Source: a virus
IMG/VR virus record: IMGVR_UViG_3300033571_001946
Coordinates: 1 to 54,194 of that record
Reading direction: 5' to 3' (one strand)
DNA: 54,194 nucleotides
Shown here piece by piece: positions 1 through 8,407 of the stretch (positions are counted from its first letter, which is position 1; each line of letters begins with the position of its first letter). The position numbers and the translations under genes are program-made. The notes beneath the pieces were generated by a model, which saw nothing but the letters and a program-made list of their open reading frames with translations, had not been told where the DNA came from and made no database searches.

Positions 1-444
1 AAAGAGCATGAAAGCTTTTACTTTACTTCTAATCTGATTGAAAAATTAAGACCTAATCTCAGCAAACTTATTAAATCAGTATATGATGTGTATTATTTGT
101 ATAAACAACAAGTAAACCACAGGTTTACATATGTATTCAGAGATAATTGGGAAAAGTTTATTGAAGGATTTGAAAAGACTGCTGTAGAAAAAGGTTATTT
201 GGATTATAAGCTAGAAGCAGTAGGTGTTAAATATATTAAGTATGCTAAAATGTATAACTTCTTAATACATGTAAAGGATAATAACAGTAGTACACTTAGG
301 ACTTATAGTAAAACTCAAACAGCTTTTGCAGTAGAACTTTGCAGATTCAAGAAGACAAGAATGGCGTTAGAATACTATCAAAACAAACAAGAAAATGGAA
401 CAATTGCAGACTCTAATACAGAGCAAGAAGAAAGTACAGATTAA
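1..444 (+). CDS. Hypothetical protein, 5' end cut by window
   Basis: The reading frame is open from base 1, so this is the C-terminal 147 residues of a longer protein; a GTG at base 88 in the same frame is unlikely to be the true start. The visible part is basic and aromatic-rich (Lys/Tyr/Phe) and ends in an acidic Glu/Gln-rich tail after the residues EYYQNKQ. I do not recognise a family. It shares strand and tight spacing with the replication genes that follow, and its end overlaps the next gene by 50 bases. Function unknown; a small DNA- or protein-binding accessory role in the early block is only a guess. Confidence 0.6.
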   Translation, partial: KEHESFYFTSNLIEKLRPNLSKLIKSVYDVYYLYKQQVNHRFTYVFRDNWEKFIEGFEKTAVEKGYLDYKLEAVGVKYIKYAKMYNFLIHVKDNNSSTLRTYSKTQTAFAVELCRFKKTRMALEYYQNKQENGTIADSNTEQEESTD

Positions 445-808
445 CCTTAAATATGATCTTTTAGGCAATCAAATAGAGCTAGGAGATGTAGTATTATGGT
501 GTTGTCATAGTACATTTGCTGTAGGAAAAATAGTATCTTTACCTGAGAATGGTATAAATGTAACTTGTCTTATAAAAGAAAGACCTCGTTGGAACAATCC
601 AAAAGCAATTTATAGACATGTACAGAAATGTAGTCCTCACAGAGTACCAACTGCATTTGCTAAAGAGTATATTACTGAAGCTTTAAATATGCATAATGCC
701 ATAAGATATATAAGATTTTATGGAAAAAAACATTCAGATGGAGGAGTAATATATCAAACAGTAATCAATCTAACCAAGTTAAACATACACACTGATGAAA
801 ATCCTTAA
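395..808 (+). CDS. Hypothetical 137-residue protein, possible small beta-barrel
   Basis: The best part is around residues 20-60, where DLLGNQIELGDVVLWC is followed by a short strand-loop-strand pattern. The alternation of Gly-Asp turn and hydrophobic strands looks like a small beta-barrel such as is common in phage early proteins, but I cannot name a family. The ATG at 395 gives a 50-base overlap with the preceding gene; no better ATG exists before the barrel-like part, so the start is tolerated rather than proven. It overlaps the next gene (rIIB-like) by 14 bases, suggesting translational coupling. Function unknown. Confidence 0.6.
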   Translation: MEQLQTLIQSKKKVQINLKYDLLGNQIELGDVVLWCCHSTFAVGKIVSLPENGINVTCLIKERPRWNNPKAIYRHVQKCSPHRVPTAFAKEYITEALNMHNAIRYIRFYGKKHSDGGVIYQTVINLTKLNIHTDENP

Positions 809-2048
809 GATTGACTCTACAGTCACTGTTATTACTGATGATGGGCAGGTAATAACTAGCAGCAATTGCTCAGAAGAACTCTTTAAAGAGATTTATGCTT
901 ATGTACAAAAAGGTAATGTAGATGCTGTAAAGCAATTACTCGTACCTGAATTGTGCGCTGAAGAAAAAACTTTCCTTGTTAAGAAGACTATGGTAGAAAC
1001 TATCCATACAATGGCTAGTAAATACCCTAATCTTTTTACAGTACAAGGCTCTGCTTTGTACAGAAATGGTATTAACTTAAGTGTCCCAGAAGAACTGGCT
1101 TTATCTTATGTAGAGGCTTATCAGGATTATCTGGAAAATCCTGAAGAAGGCTATCCTATATCTAACTTTCAGGATAATGAAGACTTCATTGCTCTTGACA
1201 GGTTCTGGATGTGGTGTAGCTTAAATCCTAATGCAGAAAGCCGTGAGGATCTATTTAGGTTCTTGAAACACCATGAGATGCAGATTACTAACCAAGGTAT
1301 GTTCTTAGCATATCGTAGGGTAGTATCTAAGAATGCTCAGAACAAAGGTCTTGTAGGATTTGTATCAAGCAACTATGTTAAGGTAAAGGCTAACTGGAAG
1401 AAAAGTCCAAAGTCTTATTATGTGTATGAGAAAGACGGTATGCTTCAACTTGTACATATGGATAGTGTATCAGATATAGTGAGTGATGATTACACCTATA
1501 CATACAAAGGTACTCTTGAGCAGCTATATCTTGACTTACCTAACCTTATGCAAGAGCAGTTCACAGATGCCCATACTCATACTATGGACTATCGTATTGG
1601 TGTAGAAGCTAGAATAGAAAGGTATCAAGGCAATCAGTCTAACCAAGTATCTTGTTCTAAAGGTTTGCATGTAGCAAGTAAAGCTTATGATTATTCAGGC
1701 TTTGGTGATACAGCAATTCTTGTAGCAGTTAATCCTATGGATGTATTAGCTGTACCTCGTGGTGAGGATGGTAAATTGCGTACTTGTGCATTTACTCCTG
1801 TTGCTGTATTGGAAGTAGATGAGGAGAATAATATCCTGCAAGATGAAAGTCTTGACTTCTCTGATCTATTGTTTACTCATTATGAAGAGCAAGTAGAGAA
1901 CTTGCGTAACATGCTTGAGACTAATACAGCTTATGAGTTGAATGTTAACCACATTCTTAATGCACCAAGTCAACACATGCTTGACACTATCTTAAGCAAC
2001 TTAAAATCAGCAGAAGAAATTATTAACAACAGAACAAGCTACATTTAA
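795..2048 (+). CDS. rIIB-like protein
   Basis: This 417-residue protein resembles phage proteins named after T4 rIIB. The strongest signature is near residues 285-340: SCSKGLHVASKAYDY followed by a hydrophobic strand, then NPMDVLAVPRGEDGK and an R-T-C-A-F strand, matching the family pattern CSxGLHVAS...NPxDVVAVP. Upstream, around residues 155-175, a helical stretch ends in QGMFLAYRRV, also typical of the family. In T4, rIIA/rIIB affect lysis inhibition and exclusion by the lambda rex genes at the inner membrane, but most rIIB-like homologues are uncharacterised. No rIIA partner is visible here. It starts 14 bases inside the previous gene and is followed after 2 bases by the next one, so it is part of the early operon. 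Confidence 0.72.
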   Translation: MKILKIDSTVTVITDDGQVITSSNCSEELFKEIYAYVQKGNVDAVKQLLVPELCAEEKTFLVKKTMVETIHTMASKYPNLFTVQGSALYRNGINLSVPEELALSYVEAYQDYLENPEEGYPISNFQDNEDFIALDRFWMWCSLNPNAESREDLFRFLKHHEMQITNQGMFLAYRRVVSKNAQNKGLVGFVSSNYVKVKANWKKSPKSYYVYEKDGMLQLVHMDSVSDIVSDDYTYTYKGTLEQLYLDLPNLMQEQFTDAHTHTMDYRIGVEARIERYQGNQSNQVSCSKGLHVASKAYDYSGFGDTAILVAVNPMDVLAVPRGEDGKLRTCAFTPVAVLEVDEENNILQDESLDFSDLLFTHYEEQVENLRNMLETNTAYELNVNHILNAPSQHMLDTILSNLKSAEEIINNRTSYI

Positions 2049-2050
2049 TC

Positions 2051-2626
2051 ATGGAAATTAAAATCTATAGAGAGCCAGAAAATGAGCATTTAATCTTAGA
2101 TGAAAATGCATTAGCTGAGTATCACAGATTAACTGAAGAATTAGGTATTCCTGCAGTTAAACCTGAAAAAGTACCTAATGTATATCAACCAATAAACTTA
2201 GCACAAGCTAGGATTCTTGGTGCATTATGTCCTATGTCTGTAAAGATTACAGCTTACACTAAATCAACTATTCCTGTTGAAGTATTGCAGAGTATCAAGT
2301 TTGCTCAAAACATGGAAATGTTTGATTGGATGGAAGTATGGTATGATGATAAAGCTCCAGATCCTATGATTATTGGTAAGTCTTACCAAAGTGAAGAGGA
2401 TCGTGTTAAAGGTTATAACTGGAGAATGCATCATACTCTTGTAGCAAGATGGGGTGATTGTGCTTATGAGTTTCTTGAGTTACTTGAATTAGGGCGTCAA
2501 AGGATTATACAAAATCTTACTAATGAAGCTAAAGAAATAAAGCAATTAGTAGATATGTTCTTGGCAGAACCTGAAGTTCATACAGAAAAGTTTATTCAAA
2601 CTGGTACAACAATCTACAAAAAATAA
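2051..2626 (+). CDS. Hypothetical protein, 191 residues
   Basis: No family recognised. The protein has a mixed alpha/beta N-terminal half with a Pro-rich stretch (residues 37-50), a middle part with WMEVWYDDKAPDP, and a helical C-terminal third beginning near HHTLVARWGDCAYEFLEL, ending in charged helices. No transmembrane segment or catalytic motif is evident. It sits between the rIIB-like gene (2 bases upstream) and the SF2 helicase (1 base downstream). Such packing implies co-translation with the helicase, so an accessory role in DNA transactions is possible but unproven. The start ATG follows directly after the upstream stop. Confidence 0.65.
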   Translation: MEIKIYREPENEHLILDENALAEYHRLTEELGIPAVKPEKVPNVYQPINLAQARILGALCPMSVKITAYTKSTIPVEVLQSIKFAQNMEMFDWMEVWYDDKAPDPMIIGKSYQSEEDRVKGYNWRMHHTLVARWGDCAYEFLELLELGRQRIIQNLTNEAKEIKQLVDMFLAEPEVHTEKFIQTGTTIYKK

Positions 2627-2627
2627 T

Positions 2628-3884
2628 ATGCTAGACAGCAAAAGGGATGAAATCCAAAATGCTGCGGTAGATACCTGGGTACAAGCGGGTAAAAAAGGTA
2701 CTCTTAATCTGAGTACAGGTATTGGTAAGACATTCTGTTTTATCAAAGCCACTCGCTTGTTACCTAAAGGTTCCAAGATTCTATTCTTAGCAGAGACTAC
2801 TCAACGTGAGATTGATTTAGAGAAAGACTTAGCCTTCTTCAAGAAGCTGTTTAAGTATGATCTAAAGAAGACTCATCAGTTGACTTTTCTTTGTTATCAG
2901 TCAGCTTATAAACTGGTTGATCAAGAATGGGATTTTGTATGTGCAGATGAGATTCACTCTTCTCTCACACCGCAATACGTACAATTCTATAAGAATAATA
3001 CGTATAAACATATTATGGGGCTGTCTGCAACTGTAGACAGGAATACAGCTTATCTTGATGAAGAGGGTAACCAACTGACTAAGGGGCTATGGGTAGACCA
3101 GATTGCTCCTGTCTGCTTCAAGTATAACCTCAATCAAGCTGTAGAAGATGGGACTACTAAGAAACTCAGGATGTTTATTATTAATCATGGTCTAGACCTT
3201 GTAAATAAGAATGTACCTGCAGGAACTAAAGCTGCTCCATTCATGACTACAGAGAAAGAGAGTTATGATTACTGGGATAACCAGTTCAAAAAAGCTCTGT
3301 TTTTACCCGATGGTAACATGAAGACCTTTAAAATTAGGACTACCTCTGCAGCTAGGGCTAAAGTATTGTATACTTTACCTAGTAAAATCAGAGAAGTCTT
3401 AAAGCTTTTACAAGCTATTAAAGGTAAAACCCTAGTATTTGGTAATAGTATAGAAGCATTATCTCTGGTAACTCCTAATGTAATTAGTAACAAGAACTCT
3501 GAAAAGGCAAATGCTCAGCTTAGGCAAGACTTTGACGCAGGGAAAGTTGATACTATAGCTTCATTCAAAATGCTAAAGCAGGGTGCTAATCTCAAGGATT
3601 TGGACAATACCATTCTCATGTCCTATTATTCCAAAGAATTAGACATGATTCAAGCTATTGGCCGTCAAAGAGTTAACAATAAGACGGGTAATATCTTTAT
3701 TTATGTCACTTCTGGAACTCAGGAGGTAAAATGGTATAGGAAAGCTATGGAGAATATTAACAATTATGAAGAGATCCACTGTAATTCCACGGACGACTGT
3801 ATTACAAAATACAGGGCAATCATTGAAGAAGAAACTCAAAAAAGCAAACCAGTTGGGAAAGCTTCAAAAGTTCAATCAGCTTAG
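2628..3884 (+). CDS. Superfamily 2 DEAD/SNF2-type helicase
   Basis: A 418-residue ATP-dependent nucleic-acid translocase. Visible SF2 motifs in order: Walker A STGIGKT (residues 29-35), Walker B/motif II with D-E-I-H (about residue 105), motif III GLSAT (about 130), and motif VI QAIGRQR (about 342), the arginine-finger helix. A shortened insertion replaces the usual large linker between the two RecA-like lobes. Phage SF2 helicases of this size act in replication, recombination or fork remodelling, in the cytoplasm; a DNA substrate is likely but strand polarity cannot be told. It is packed one base after the preceding gene. The C-terminal tail (KSKPVGKASKVQ) is basic and probably disordered. 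Confidence 0.88.
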   Translation: MLDSKRDEIQNAAVDTWVQAGKKGTLNLSTGIGKTFCFIKATRLLPKGSKILFLAETTQREIDLEKDLAFFKKLFKYDLKKTHQLTFLCYQSAYKLVDQEWDFVCADEIHSSLTPQYVQFYKNNTYKHIMGLSATVDRNTAYLDEEGNQLTKGLWVDQIAPVCFKYNLNQAVEDGTTKKLRMFIINHGLDLVNKNVPAGTKAAPFMTTEKESYDYWDNQFKKALFLPDGNMKTFKIRTTSAARAKVLYTLPSKIREVLKLLQAIKGKTLVFGNSIEALSLVTPNVISNKNSEKANAQLRQDFDAGKVDTIASFKMLKQGANLKDLDNTILMSYYSKELDMIQAIGRQRVNNKTGNIFIYVTSGTQEVKWYRKAMENINNYEEIHCNSTDDCITKYRAIIEEETQKSKPVGKASKVQSA

Positions 3885-3931
3885 TAAAATGGAGTCTGAA
3901 GATAGGTTCTTGATGTACAAAAATCTTGGAT

Positions 3932-4138
3932 ATGTTTGAACTAGTTATTATCTTTACCTTGCTATACATATTGTGTAAACTACATAATGTGCATATCATC
4001 AAACACAAGTTTCAGGGCATTTATCTATATTACGAGGTCAAGAAATTTGACATGTGGTATAAGGAATTTAAACCTATTGTAAAGAAGATAAGGCTTTGGG
4101 ACTTAGACTCCAAAGATGAAGAACCACCAATCTTCTGA
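3932..4138 (+). CDS. Small single-pass membrane protein
   Basis: I take the ATG at 3932 (MFELVIIFTLLYILCKLH) instead of the TTG six bases upstream. The first about 18 residues form one clear transmembrane helix, followed by a basic, aromatic segment (KKFDMWYKEFKPIVKKIR) that would lie on the cytoplasmic side by the positive-inside rule, and an acidic tail. No family recognised. It overlaps the following zinc-binding gene by 23 bases. Its position in an early replication operon suggests a membrane-attached accessory role or a host-takeover peptide, but there is no direct evidence. Confidence 0.6.
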   Translation: MFELVIIFTLLYILCKLHNVHIIKHKFQGIYLYYEVKKFDMWYKEFKPIVKKIRLWDLDSKDEEPPIF

Positions 4139-4298
4139 GACCTGTTTATATTGCTTTGGCGCAAAGGAGCTTACTAGAGATGGTAAGCTCCCTGTGCCTT
4201 GCCCCTTATGTCAAGGGGGTAAGCTATCTGAGAAGGAATTGAAGAAAGCCAATAAAAAGCTTAAAATGTACACTAGATTCTTGGAAGATGATAATTAA
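4116..4298 (+). CDS. Small zinc-ribbon protein with paired CxxC motifs
   Basis: Sixty residues containing CLYCFGAKE (residues 10-18) and CPLCQGGK (residues 29-36), that is two CxxCxG knuckles separated by 15 residues with a beta-hairpin between. This is the arrangement of a DnaJ-like cysteine-rich zinc knuckle and would bind one zinc ion. The remainder is a basic helix (SEKELKKANKKLKMYTRFLEDD). Phages often carry such mini zinc fingers next to replication genes, where they can act as protein or nucleic-acid adaptors. The start overlaps the upstream gene by 23 bases and its end overlaps the next gene by 11. Confidence 0.68.
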   Translation: MKNHQSSETCLYCFGAKELTRDGKLPVPCPLCQGGKLSEKELKKANKKLKMYTRFLEDDN

Positions 4299-4845
4299 CA
4301 TAGACTTGGAAAGTCTGTGCACTTCAGACCTTAGCCCTAATGAGTATGCAATCTTGTATTGCATATATCAGGCTAAAAATCCAAAAGATCATTTATGTAT
4401 TCCTGATACTGACTATTATCAAATAGCCAGCTCAGGATATTTGAGAGAAAACCCTCATTCAGAATCTAACTTTCCTTACTCTCTTACAGGAGATGGGCTT
4501 GCACTCTTTGAAAGAACAGACAGTTTCTCTAGTTTTGCAGAAGAATACCGCAACTTATTTCCTAAAGGAGTAAAATCTGGTAATGGTACTCCAATAAGGG
4601 GTGATAAACAAGGTGTAATAAAGAAGATGGAGTGGTTTCTTCGTATGTACCCCGAGTTTTCCAAAACTACTATTCTTAATGCTACTAAGGTTTACATTGA
4701 TCAGATGAGACAGAAAGGCTATGTCTATATGACACAAGCTGATTATCTCATACAAAAAGACAATGGTTCAAAGCTAGCTGCATTATGTGAAGACTTTGAC
4801 AATAAAACAGCACATATTGTAAAGTCAGGAGAACGTAGGATATGA
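4288..4845 (+). CDS. Hypothetical protein upstream of the replicative helicase
   Basis: A 185-residue protein starting within the previous gene and overlapping the DnaB-like helicase by 4 bases (ATGA). The N-terminal part (SPNEYAILYCIYQAKNP) looks like a winged-helix start, and the C-terminal half (FLRMYPEFSKTTILNATKVYI, then YMTQADYLIQKDNGSKLAALCE) is helical, with a spacing reminiscent of the small helical domains that end phage helicase loaders and DnaD-like replication proteins. The segment LFPKGVKSGNG is Lys/Gly-rich and could bind DNA or partner. I infer a helicase-loading or primosome role from position and rough architecture only; no family match could be confirmed. Confidence 0.6.
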   Translation: MIINIDLESLCTSDLSPNEYAILYCIYQAKNPKDHLCIPDTDYYQIASSGYLRENPHSESNFPYSLTGDGLALFERTDSFSSFAEEYRNLFPKGVKSGNGTPIRGDKQGVIKKMEWFLRMYPEFSKTTILNATKVYIDQMRQKGYVYMTQADYLIQKDNGSKLAALCEDFDNKTAHIVKSGERRI

Positions 4846-5987
4846 GGATATACCAGAAGGTAAAGCAAGAAATTAAGAAGAACAAGCAGCTGAGATTGGA
4901 TGGAGGATACACCTGCATCCCGTTTGTTCTGTTGCCTAAACTGGGGCAAGTAGTACCAGGTATTGAGCAGGAAAAGTATTATCTTGTAACTGCTAACAGT
5001 AAAGTAGGTAAGACTAAGCTTGCTGACTTTTTGTTTGTTTACAATCCTTATGAGTTTGTAACAAGCAAGCACAGTGATGTAAAGCTTAAGATATTCTACT
5101 TCTCATTAGAGGTAAGCAAAGAAGAGAAGCTTAGCCAATTCTACAGCTATCTGCTGTATAAGAATCACAACATTGTAATATCCCCAGAGAAACTTAAGTC
5201 ACGCTTTGAGAACTATATTCTTGAAGATGATATAGAGAAAATCTTGGATACTTATGATGCTGAGATGGATAAATTTGAGTCTATGGTAACTATTATAGAC
5301 AATGTAAAAAATCCTTTCGGTATTTACAAACACATGAGGGATTATGCATATAGTAATGGCGTACATTATGATAAAGATGGTAATGTCATTCCTGTAGAAG
5401 CATTGTTAAGTGATAACCCACAGACTAAAGAGAAGGCTAATCTTGCTATAGCTGACTATAAGGCTAATGATCCTAATGAATATGTGATTATTGTAGTAGA
5501 CCACTTGAGTCTGTTGCATACTGAGAAAGGCCAGGATTTATGGACTACCATCTTTAACTTTAGTAGTAAGTATTGTCTTGCTATGCGTGATAGATGGAGA
5601 TATATTCCTGTAGTTATTCAGCAGCAAGCTGCAGATCAAGAGAAGCAACAATTCACTTTCAGAGGTGATAGTATTATTGCAAAGCTTAGACCAAGTCCTG
5701 ACGGTCTAGCCGATTGTAAACTTACACAGCGTGATGTAAATGTAATGTTTGGTTTGTTTGCTCCTCATAGGTACAAGATTGAGAACTATGAAGGATATGA
5801 TATAGACAAACTGGGAGACAATTACAGAGAGTTCAATGTAATGTTAAATCGTAATGGTTCAGGATTTATCAATATAGACTTATACTTTAATGGGGCTTCT
5901 AACTTCTTTAAAGAACTTCTTCCAGCTGAAAAAATGGAAGAAAAGCACTACAAATCAATCGCAGCAATCAACGCAACAGCTAAGTAG
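4842..5987 (+). CDS. DnaB-like replicative helicase (RecA-fold ATPase)
   Basis: A 381-residue SF4-type ATPase that should unwind DNA at the phage fork. Walker A is ANSKVGKTKL (residues 51-60), followed by a strand ending FYFSLEVSKEEK (motif H1a, with the conserved Glu), Walker B VIIVVDHLSLL (about 214-224), a Gln motif IQQQAADQEK (about 265) and a sensor-like stretch LTQRDVNVMFGLF (about 300). There is no N-terminal primase-binding domain, so it is only the helicase core; the primase is encoded separately at 8447. The substrate is single-stranded DNA and the active form should be a hexamer. It overlaps the preceding gene by 4 bases. Confidence 0.85.
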   Translation: MRIYQKVKQEIKKNKQLRLDGGYTCIPFVLLPKLGQVVPGIEQEKYYLVTANSKVGKTKLADFLFVYNPYEFVTSKHSDVKLKIFYFSLEVSKEEKLSQFYSYLLYKNHNIVISPEKLKSRFENYILEDDIEKILDTYDAEMDKFESMVTIIDNVKNPFGIYKHMRDYAYSNGVHYDKDGNVIPVEALLSDNPQTKEKANLAIADYKANDPNEYVIIVVDHLSLLHTEKGQDLWTTIFNFSSKYCLAMRDRWRYIPVVIQQQAADQEKQQFTFRGDSIIAKLRPSPDGLADCKLTQRDVNVMFGLFAPHRYKIENYEGYDIDKLGDNYREFNVMLNRNGSGFINIDLYFNGASNFFKELLPAEKMEEKHYKSIAAINATAK

Positions 5988-6477
5988 CCTTAATCCTGAA
6001 TTTACAGAAGAAGAAGTTACTCAAATGCTTGCAGACTTACGTAGAGACTTAGATGCTTATAAAAACAGCATAAATAAGTTTAAAGAAGAAGTAGAAGACA
6101 TTACTGAAAGTTTCAAGAATAACATTAGTACTACTATAGACATGGTAGATACTTTTGAACCTACTGCTCCTGTCTTTATTACTCGTAAGATGGACAGTAT
6201 TCTTGACTTTATTAATTCTTGTGATCCTTTGACTAAGGATAGAGTACTAGATGCATTGAAGAGTTCTTCTGCAGATAAAGCTTTATTCCTGACTGCTGTA
6301 AAAGATGATGAAAAGACTTATGTAATTCTCATGAACATAACCAGTCTTCCTGAAGAAGAAGGATTAGCTTTGGCTTATTCTACTGATCTGGACACTCTGA
6401 GTTATTTTCTTGCAGAGCTGACTACTCTTAGCGAAGATGACGTAAAAAATGAATTTAAAGATGGCAAAGAAGAGTAA
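5890..6477 (+). CDS. Hypothetical coiled-coil protein
   Basis: Unrecognised. From residue about 46 it forms a long charged coiled-coil helix (LADLRRDLDAYKNSINKF and on to about residue 75), followed by an alpha/beta part (DSILDFINSCDPLTKDRVLDALK, then KTYVILMNI) and an acidic helical end. The ATG at 5890 lies 98 bases inside the helicase gene and its first 35 residues are Lys/Gln/Ser-rich and low quality; an in-frame ATG at 6025 (MLADL), preceded by a purine-rich run, is an alternative start. The end overlaps the next gene. A structural or oligomerisation role is all that can be said. Confidence 0.55.
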   Translation: MGLLTSLKNFFQLKKWKKSTTNQSQQSTQQLSSLNPEFTEEEVTQMLADLRRDLDAYKNSINKFKEEVEDITESFKNNISTTIDMVDTFEPTAPVFITRKMDSILDFINSCDPLTKDRVLDALKSSSADKALFLTAVKDDEKTYVILMNITSLPEEEGLALAYSTDLDTLSYFLAELTTLSEDDVKNEFKDGKEE

Positions 6478-6757
6478 ACTTGAACTACTGGACTGTGAAC
6501 GAGTAAATGACCTGCTTATAGATGAATGTAACAGGATTAAAGAGTTACTTGTAAAGAAGAACACAGATTATAACAATTCCTTGTATGCTAAAGCTCCTTT
6601 ATTTGAGATTGACCCAAGAGTAGGGTTGATGGCTAGAATAAATGATAAGCTTAACAGAATAAAGCAAGTAGGATTGACTGATGCTACTGAAGACAGTCTA
6701 GATGATCTTATAGGTTACCTTATCCATTTAAAGATTACTAACAACTTAAATAAATAA
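6461..6757 (+). CDS. DUF1599/Nmad1-like nucleotide-associated protein
   Basis: Ninety-eight residues from the ATG at 6461; an in-frame ATG at 6449 would add four residues. It shows the family pattern of the small all-helical domain DUF1599, also called nucleotide-modification-associated domain 1: KNTDYNNS (about residues 33-40), ARINDKLNRI (58-67) and EDSLDDLIGYLIHL (75-88), with acidic residues that resemble the metal site of MazG/dUTPase-type hydrolases. Known members occur in phages near DNA-modification and nucleotide genes; activity is mostly unproven. Here it lies between a coiled-coil protein and a small unknown protein in the replication operon. The likely role is handling a nucleotide or modified nucleotide pool in the cytoplasm. 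Confidence 0.78.
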   Translation: MAKKSKLELLDCERVNDLLIDECNRIKELLVKKNTDYNNSLYAKAPLFEIDPRVGLMARINDKLNRIKQVGLTDATEDSLDDLIGYLIHLKITNNLNK

Positions 6758-6759
6758 TC

Positions 6760-7029
6760 ATGATTACAATTAAAGACAAGTCACTGGGCAAGTACAGTGT
6801 GGTAGAAGACTTTCAAGGCCTTAAGGTTCTTGATGAAACCGGTAAATCTCTGGTAAAAGTAGGTGCATTTGAGGAAGCTCTGAGGTATATTGCCTCTAGA
6901 CTTATCCTAGACAATGATGCTACTTATACTTTATGCGAGTATACTCGTAAGAAGAAAGAAGTGTATGATGCTATTGTAGCAGCTCAAGAGGCTGATCAAC
7001 AGGTAATTCCTTTTGAAGAAGTACAATAA
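6760..7029 (+). CDS. Hypothetical protein, 89 residues
   Basis: Small, charged protein with a beta-rich first half (SLGKYSVVEDFQGLKVLDE) and a helical second half containing the basic cluster TRKKKEVYDAIVAAQE. No motif or family recognised. It is 2 bases after the Nmad1-like gene and 17 bases before the RecT-like gene, so it is co-transcribed with them. Function unknown. Confidence 0.6.
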   Translation: MITIKDKSLGKYSVVEDFQGLKVLDETGKSLVKVGAFEEALRYIASRLILDNDATYTLCEYTRKKKEVYDAIVAAQEADQQVIPFEEVQ

Positions 7030-7046
7030 TCTTAAAATGTGTATAG

Positions 7047-7631
7047 ATGTCTGACAAAATTGTAAAACACGAACAAGACACAGCTGTAATGCCCCGCAAC
7101 GAGATGGAGCAATTACAGTTACTTATTGACTCTAAAGTCTTGCCTGCAAATGTCAAGACTATAGAACAGGCCTTTGCTATTGCTCAGTTTGGTAAGGACT
7201 TAGGCATGAAGCCTATGCAGGCTTTTCATCAAGTATATTCTATTCAAGGTCGTCTTGCTCTTAGTTCTAAAGGTTTGGGTGCTATGTTGTGGGCCAATGG
7301 CATCCAATATAAAACTTTACAGGACTTTGAGAAAGTTGACAAAGGAGACGGTAAGAGTGATTTTATTACTACGATTGAGTTTTATCGTGGTAAAGTCACA
7401 GATCGTGCTTCATTTTATTGGTCTGATGCAGTCCGTGCAGGATGGACTACAAAGGATAACTGGGTTAAAATACCCAAACATATGTTATACGCAAGATGTC
7501 TTGCTCTAGGTGCTCAGCGTATTGCACCAGACAAGATCCTTGGTCTGTATACTGTAGAAGAAATGGTAGATGTAACCAATGCCCCTGGTGTATCTATCAA
7601 TGATGAAGGGGAAGTAACAATTAATCAGTAA
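7047..7631 (+). CDS. RecT-like single-strand annealing protein
   Basis: A 194-residue protein with the hallmarks of the phage RecT-type recombinases: an early helix-strand motif FAIAQFGKDLGMKPMQAFHQVY (central part), then GRLALSSKGLGAMLWANGI, a beta-hairpin core with FITTIEFYRGK, and a C-terminal segment YARCLALGAQRIAPDKILGLYT, where RecT-like proteins have a helix before their last strand. RecT-type proteins bind single-stranded DNA and anneal complementary strands, normally with an exonuclease partner. A candidate partner is encoded at 10124-11131, the RecE-like nuclease. It is 17 bases downstream of the previous gene and followed by the HTH protein. Confidence 0.72.
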   Translation: MSDKIVKHEQDTAVMPRNEMEQLQLLIDSKVLPANVKTIEQAFAIAQFGKDLGMKPMQAFHQVYSIQGRLALSSKGLGAMLWANGIQYKTLQDFEKVDKGDGKSDFITTIEFYRGKVTDRASFYWSDAVRAGWTTKDNWVKIPKHMLYARCLALGAQRIAPDKILGLYTVEEMVDVTNAPGVSINDEGEVTINQ

Positions 7632-7637
7632 GCTATC

Positions 7638-7832
7638 ATGGCACAGAAAGAAGTATCAATGGGTGCATTTATTGCAGCCCGCAAAGAAGGAAAGACTGTA
7701 AAAGAACTTTCAGATCAGTTTGGCATCTCAGCAGCTAGTTGCAAAAGCATTATCAAGCAATTAGATCTGCCTAAGCGTGCAACTAAACCTGGGTTCGTAC
7801 TTGTGAATGACGTAAATCAAACTTCTATCTAA
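7638..7832 (+). CDS. Small helix-turn-helix DNA-binding protein
   Basis: Sixty-four residues dominated by a helix-turn-helix: GKTVKELSDQFGISAASCKSIIKQL (central part), with the typical Gly turn and a recognition helix SAASCKSIIKQ. The C-terminal tail is short and hydrophobic. It is likely a cytoplasmic DNA-binding regulator or an accessory factor for the DNA-transaction genes beside it. It is only 6 bases after the RecT-like gene and 2 bases before the SSB-like gene, so all three form one unit that ends at the hairpin at 8408-8438. Confidence 0.68.
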   Translation: MAQKEVSMGAFIAARKEGKTVKELSDQFGISAASCKSIIKQLDLPKRATKPGFVLVNDVNQTSI

Positions 7833-7834
7833 TT

Positions 7835-8380
7835 ATGGCATACGGTAGTAAAACAACCTCAGACGGCAAACAAATTTCAGCTGATGAGACACGTACAAGT
7901 CCTGTAGTAGGCATTGTTAATGACTGCACCATTAAAGGTGTATTTGAACTAAATGATGATAAGTCTGTGGCTAGTATCACTTTTGTGCAGCCTAATGGTA
8001 CAGAGATTACTCACAAAGAGTGGTCTAGTACTGACCCTGCAGGTATTGATGATACTAATCGTCGTATTAAGCATATCTGTACAAAGCTTGTAACAGAGGC
8101 AGAGTATAATGCTATGCCTGAAGCTACTAGCTTTGAAAGTTTCTTTACTAATGTAAACCAGGTTATTTCTGGTAAGACTGCTGGTAAGTTTAGAATGCTC
8201 TTTCATTACAATAACAAAGGCTATGTTACTGTACCAAGGTATCCTAACTTTATTGAGTCTATGACTACTAACCCTACCCGCATCACAGTCAGCAAGTATG
8301 TAGCTGATAGGCTTGTAAAGCCTACAGCTCCTAAGCCTGATCCAGAAATGGACATGTCTGCTGATGCACTTCCTTTCTAA
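7835..8380 (+). CDS. Single-stranded DNA-binding protein (SSB-like)
   Basis: 181 residues. The body is beta-rich and has aromatic residues in strands (for example GKFRMLFHYNNKGYVTV), as in an OB fold. The C-terminus is the strongest clue: a Pro/Lys-rich linker (TAPKPDPEMDMSADALPF) ends in acidic residues and a terminal Leu-Pro-Phe, the classic bacterial SSB tail that recruits replication partners. It probably coats single-stranded DNA at the fork and feeds the RecT-like annealing protein. It is the last gene before a strong hairpin, so it may be transcribed more highly than the primase that follows. Confidence 0.75.
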   Translation: MAYGSKTTSDGKQISADETRTSPVVGIVNDCTIKGVFELNDDKSVASITFVQPNGTEITHKEWSSTDPAGIDDTNRRIKHICTKLVTEAEYNAMPEATSFESFFTNVNQVISGKTAGKFRMLFHYNNKGYVTVPRYPNFIESMTTNPTRITVSKYVADRLVKPTAPKPDPEMDMSADALPF

Positions 8381-8407
8381 GTGTCTTTGTGTTTCTATTA
8401 TTAGTTA

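Noticed and set aside
88-444. GTG at 88 as a real start
   Set aside because: The frame is open to base 1 and upstream codons encode protein-like sequence, so the gene is cut by the window edge.
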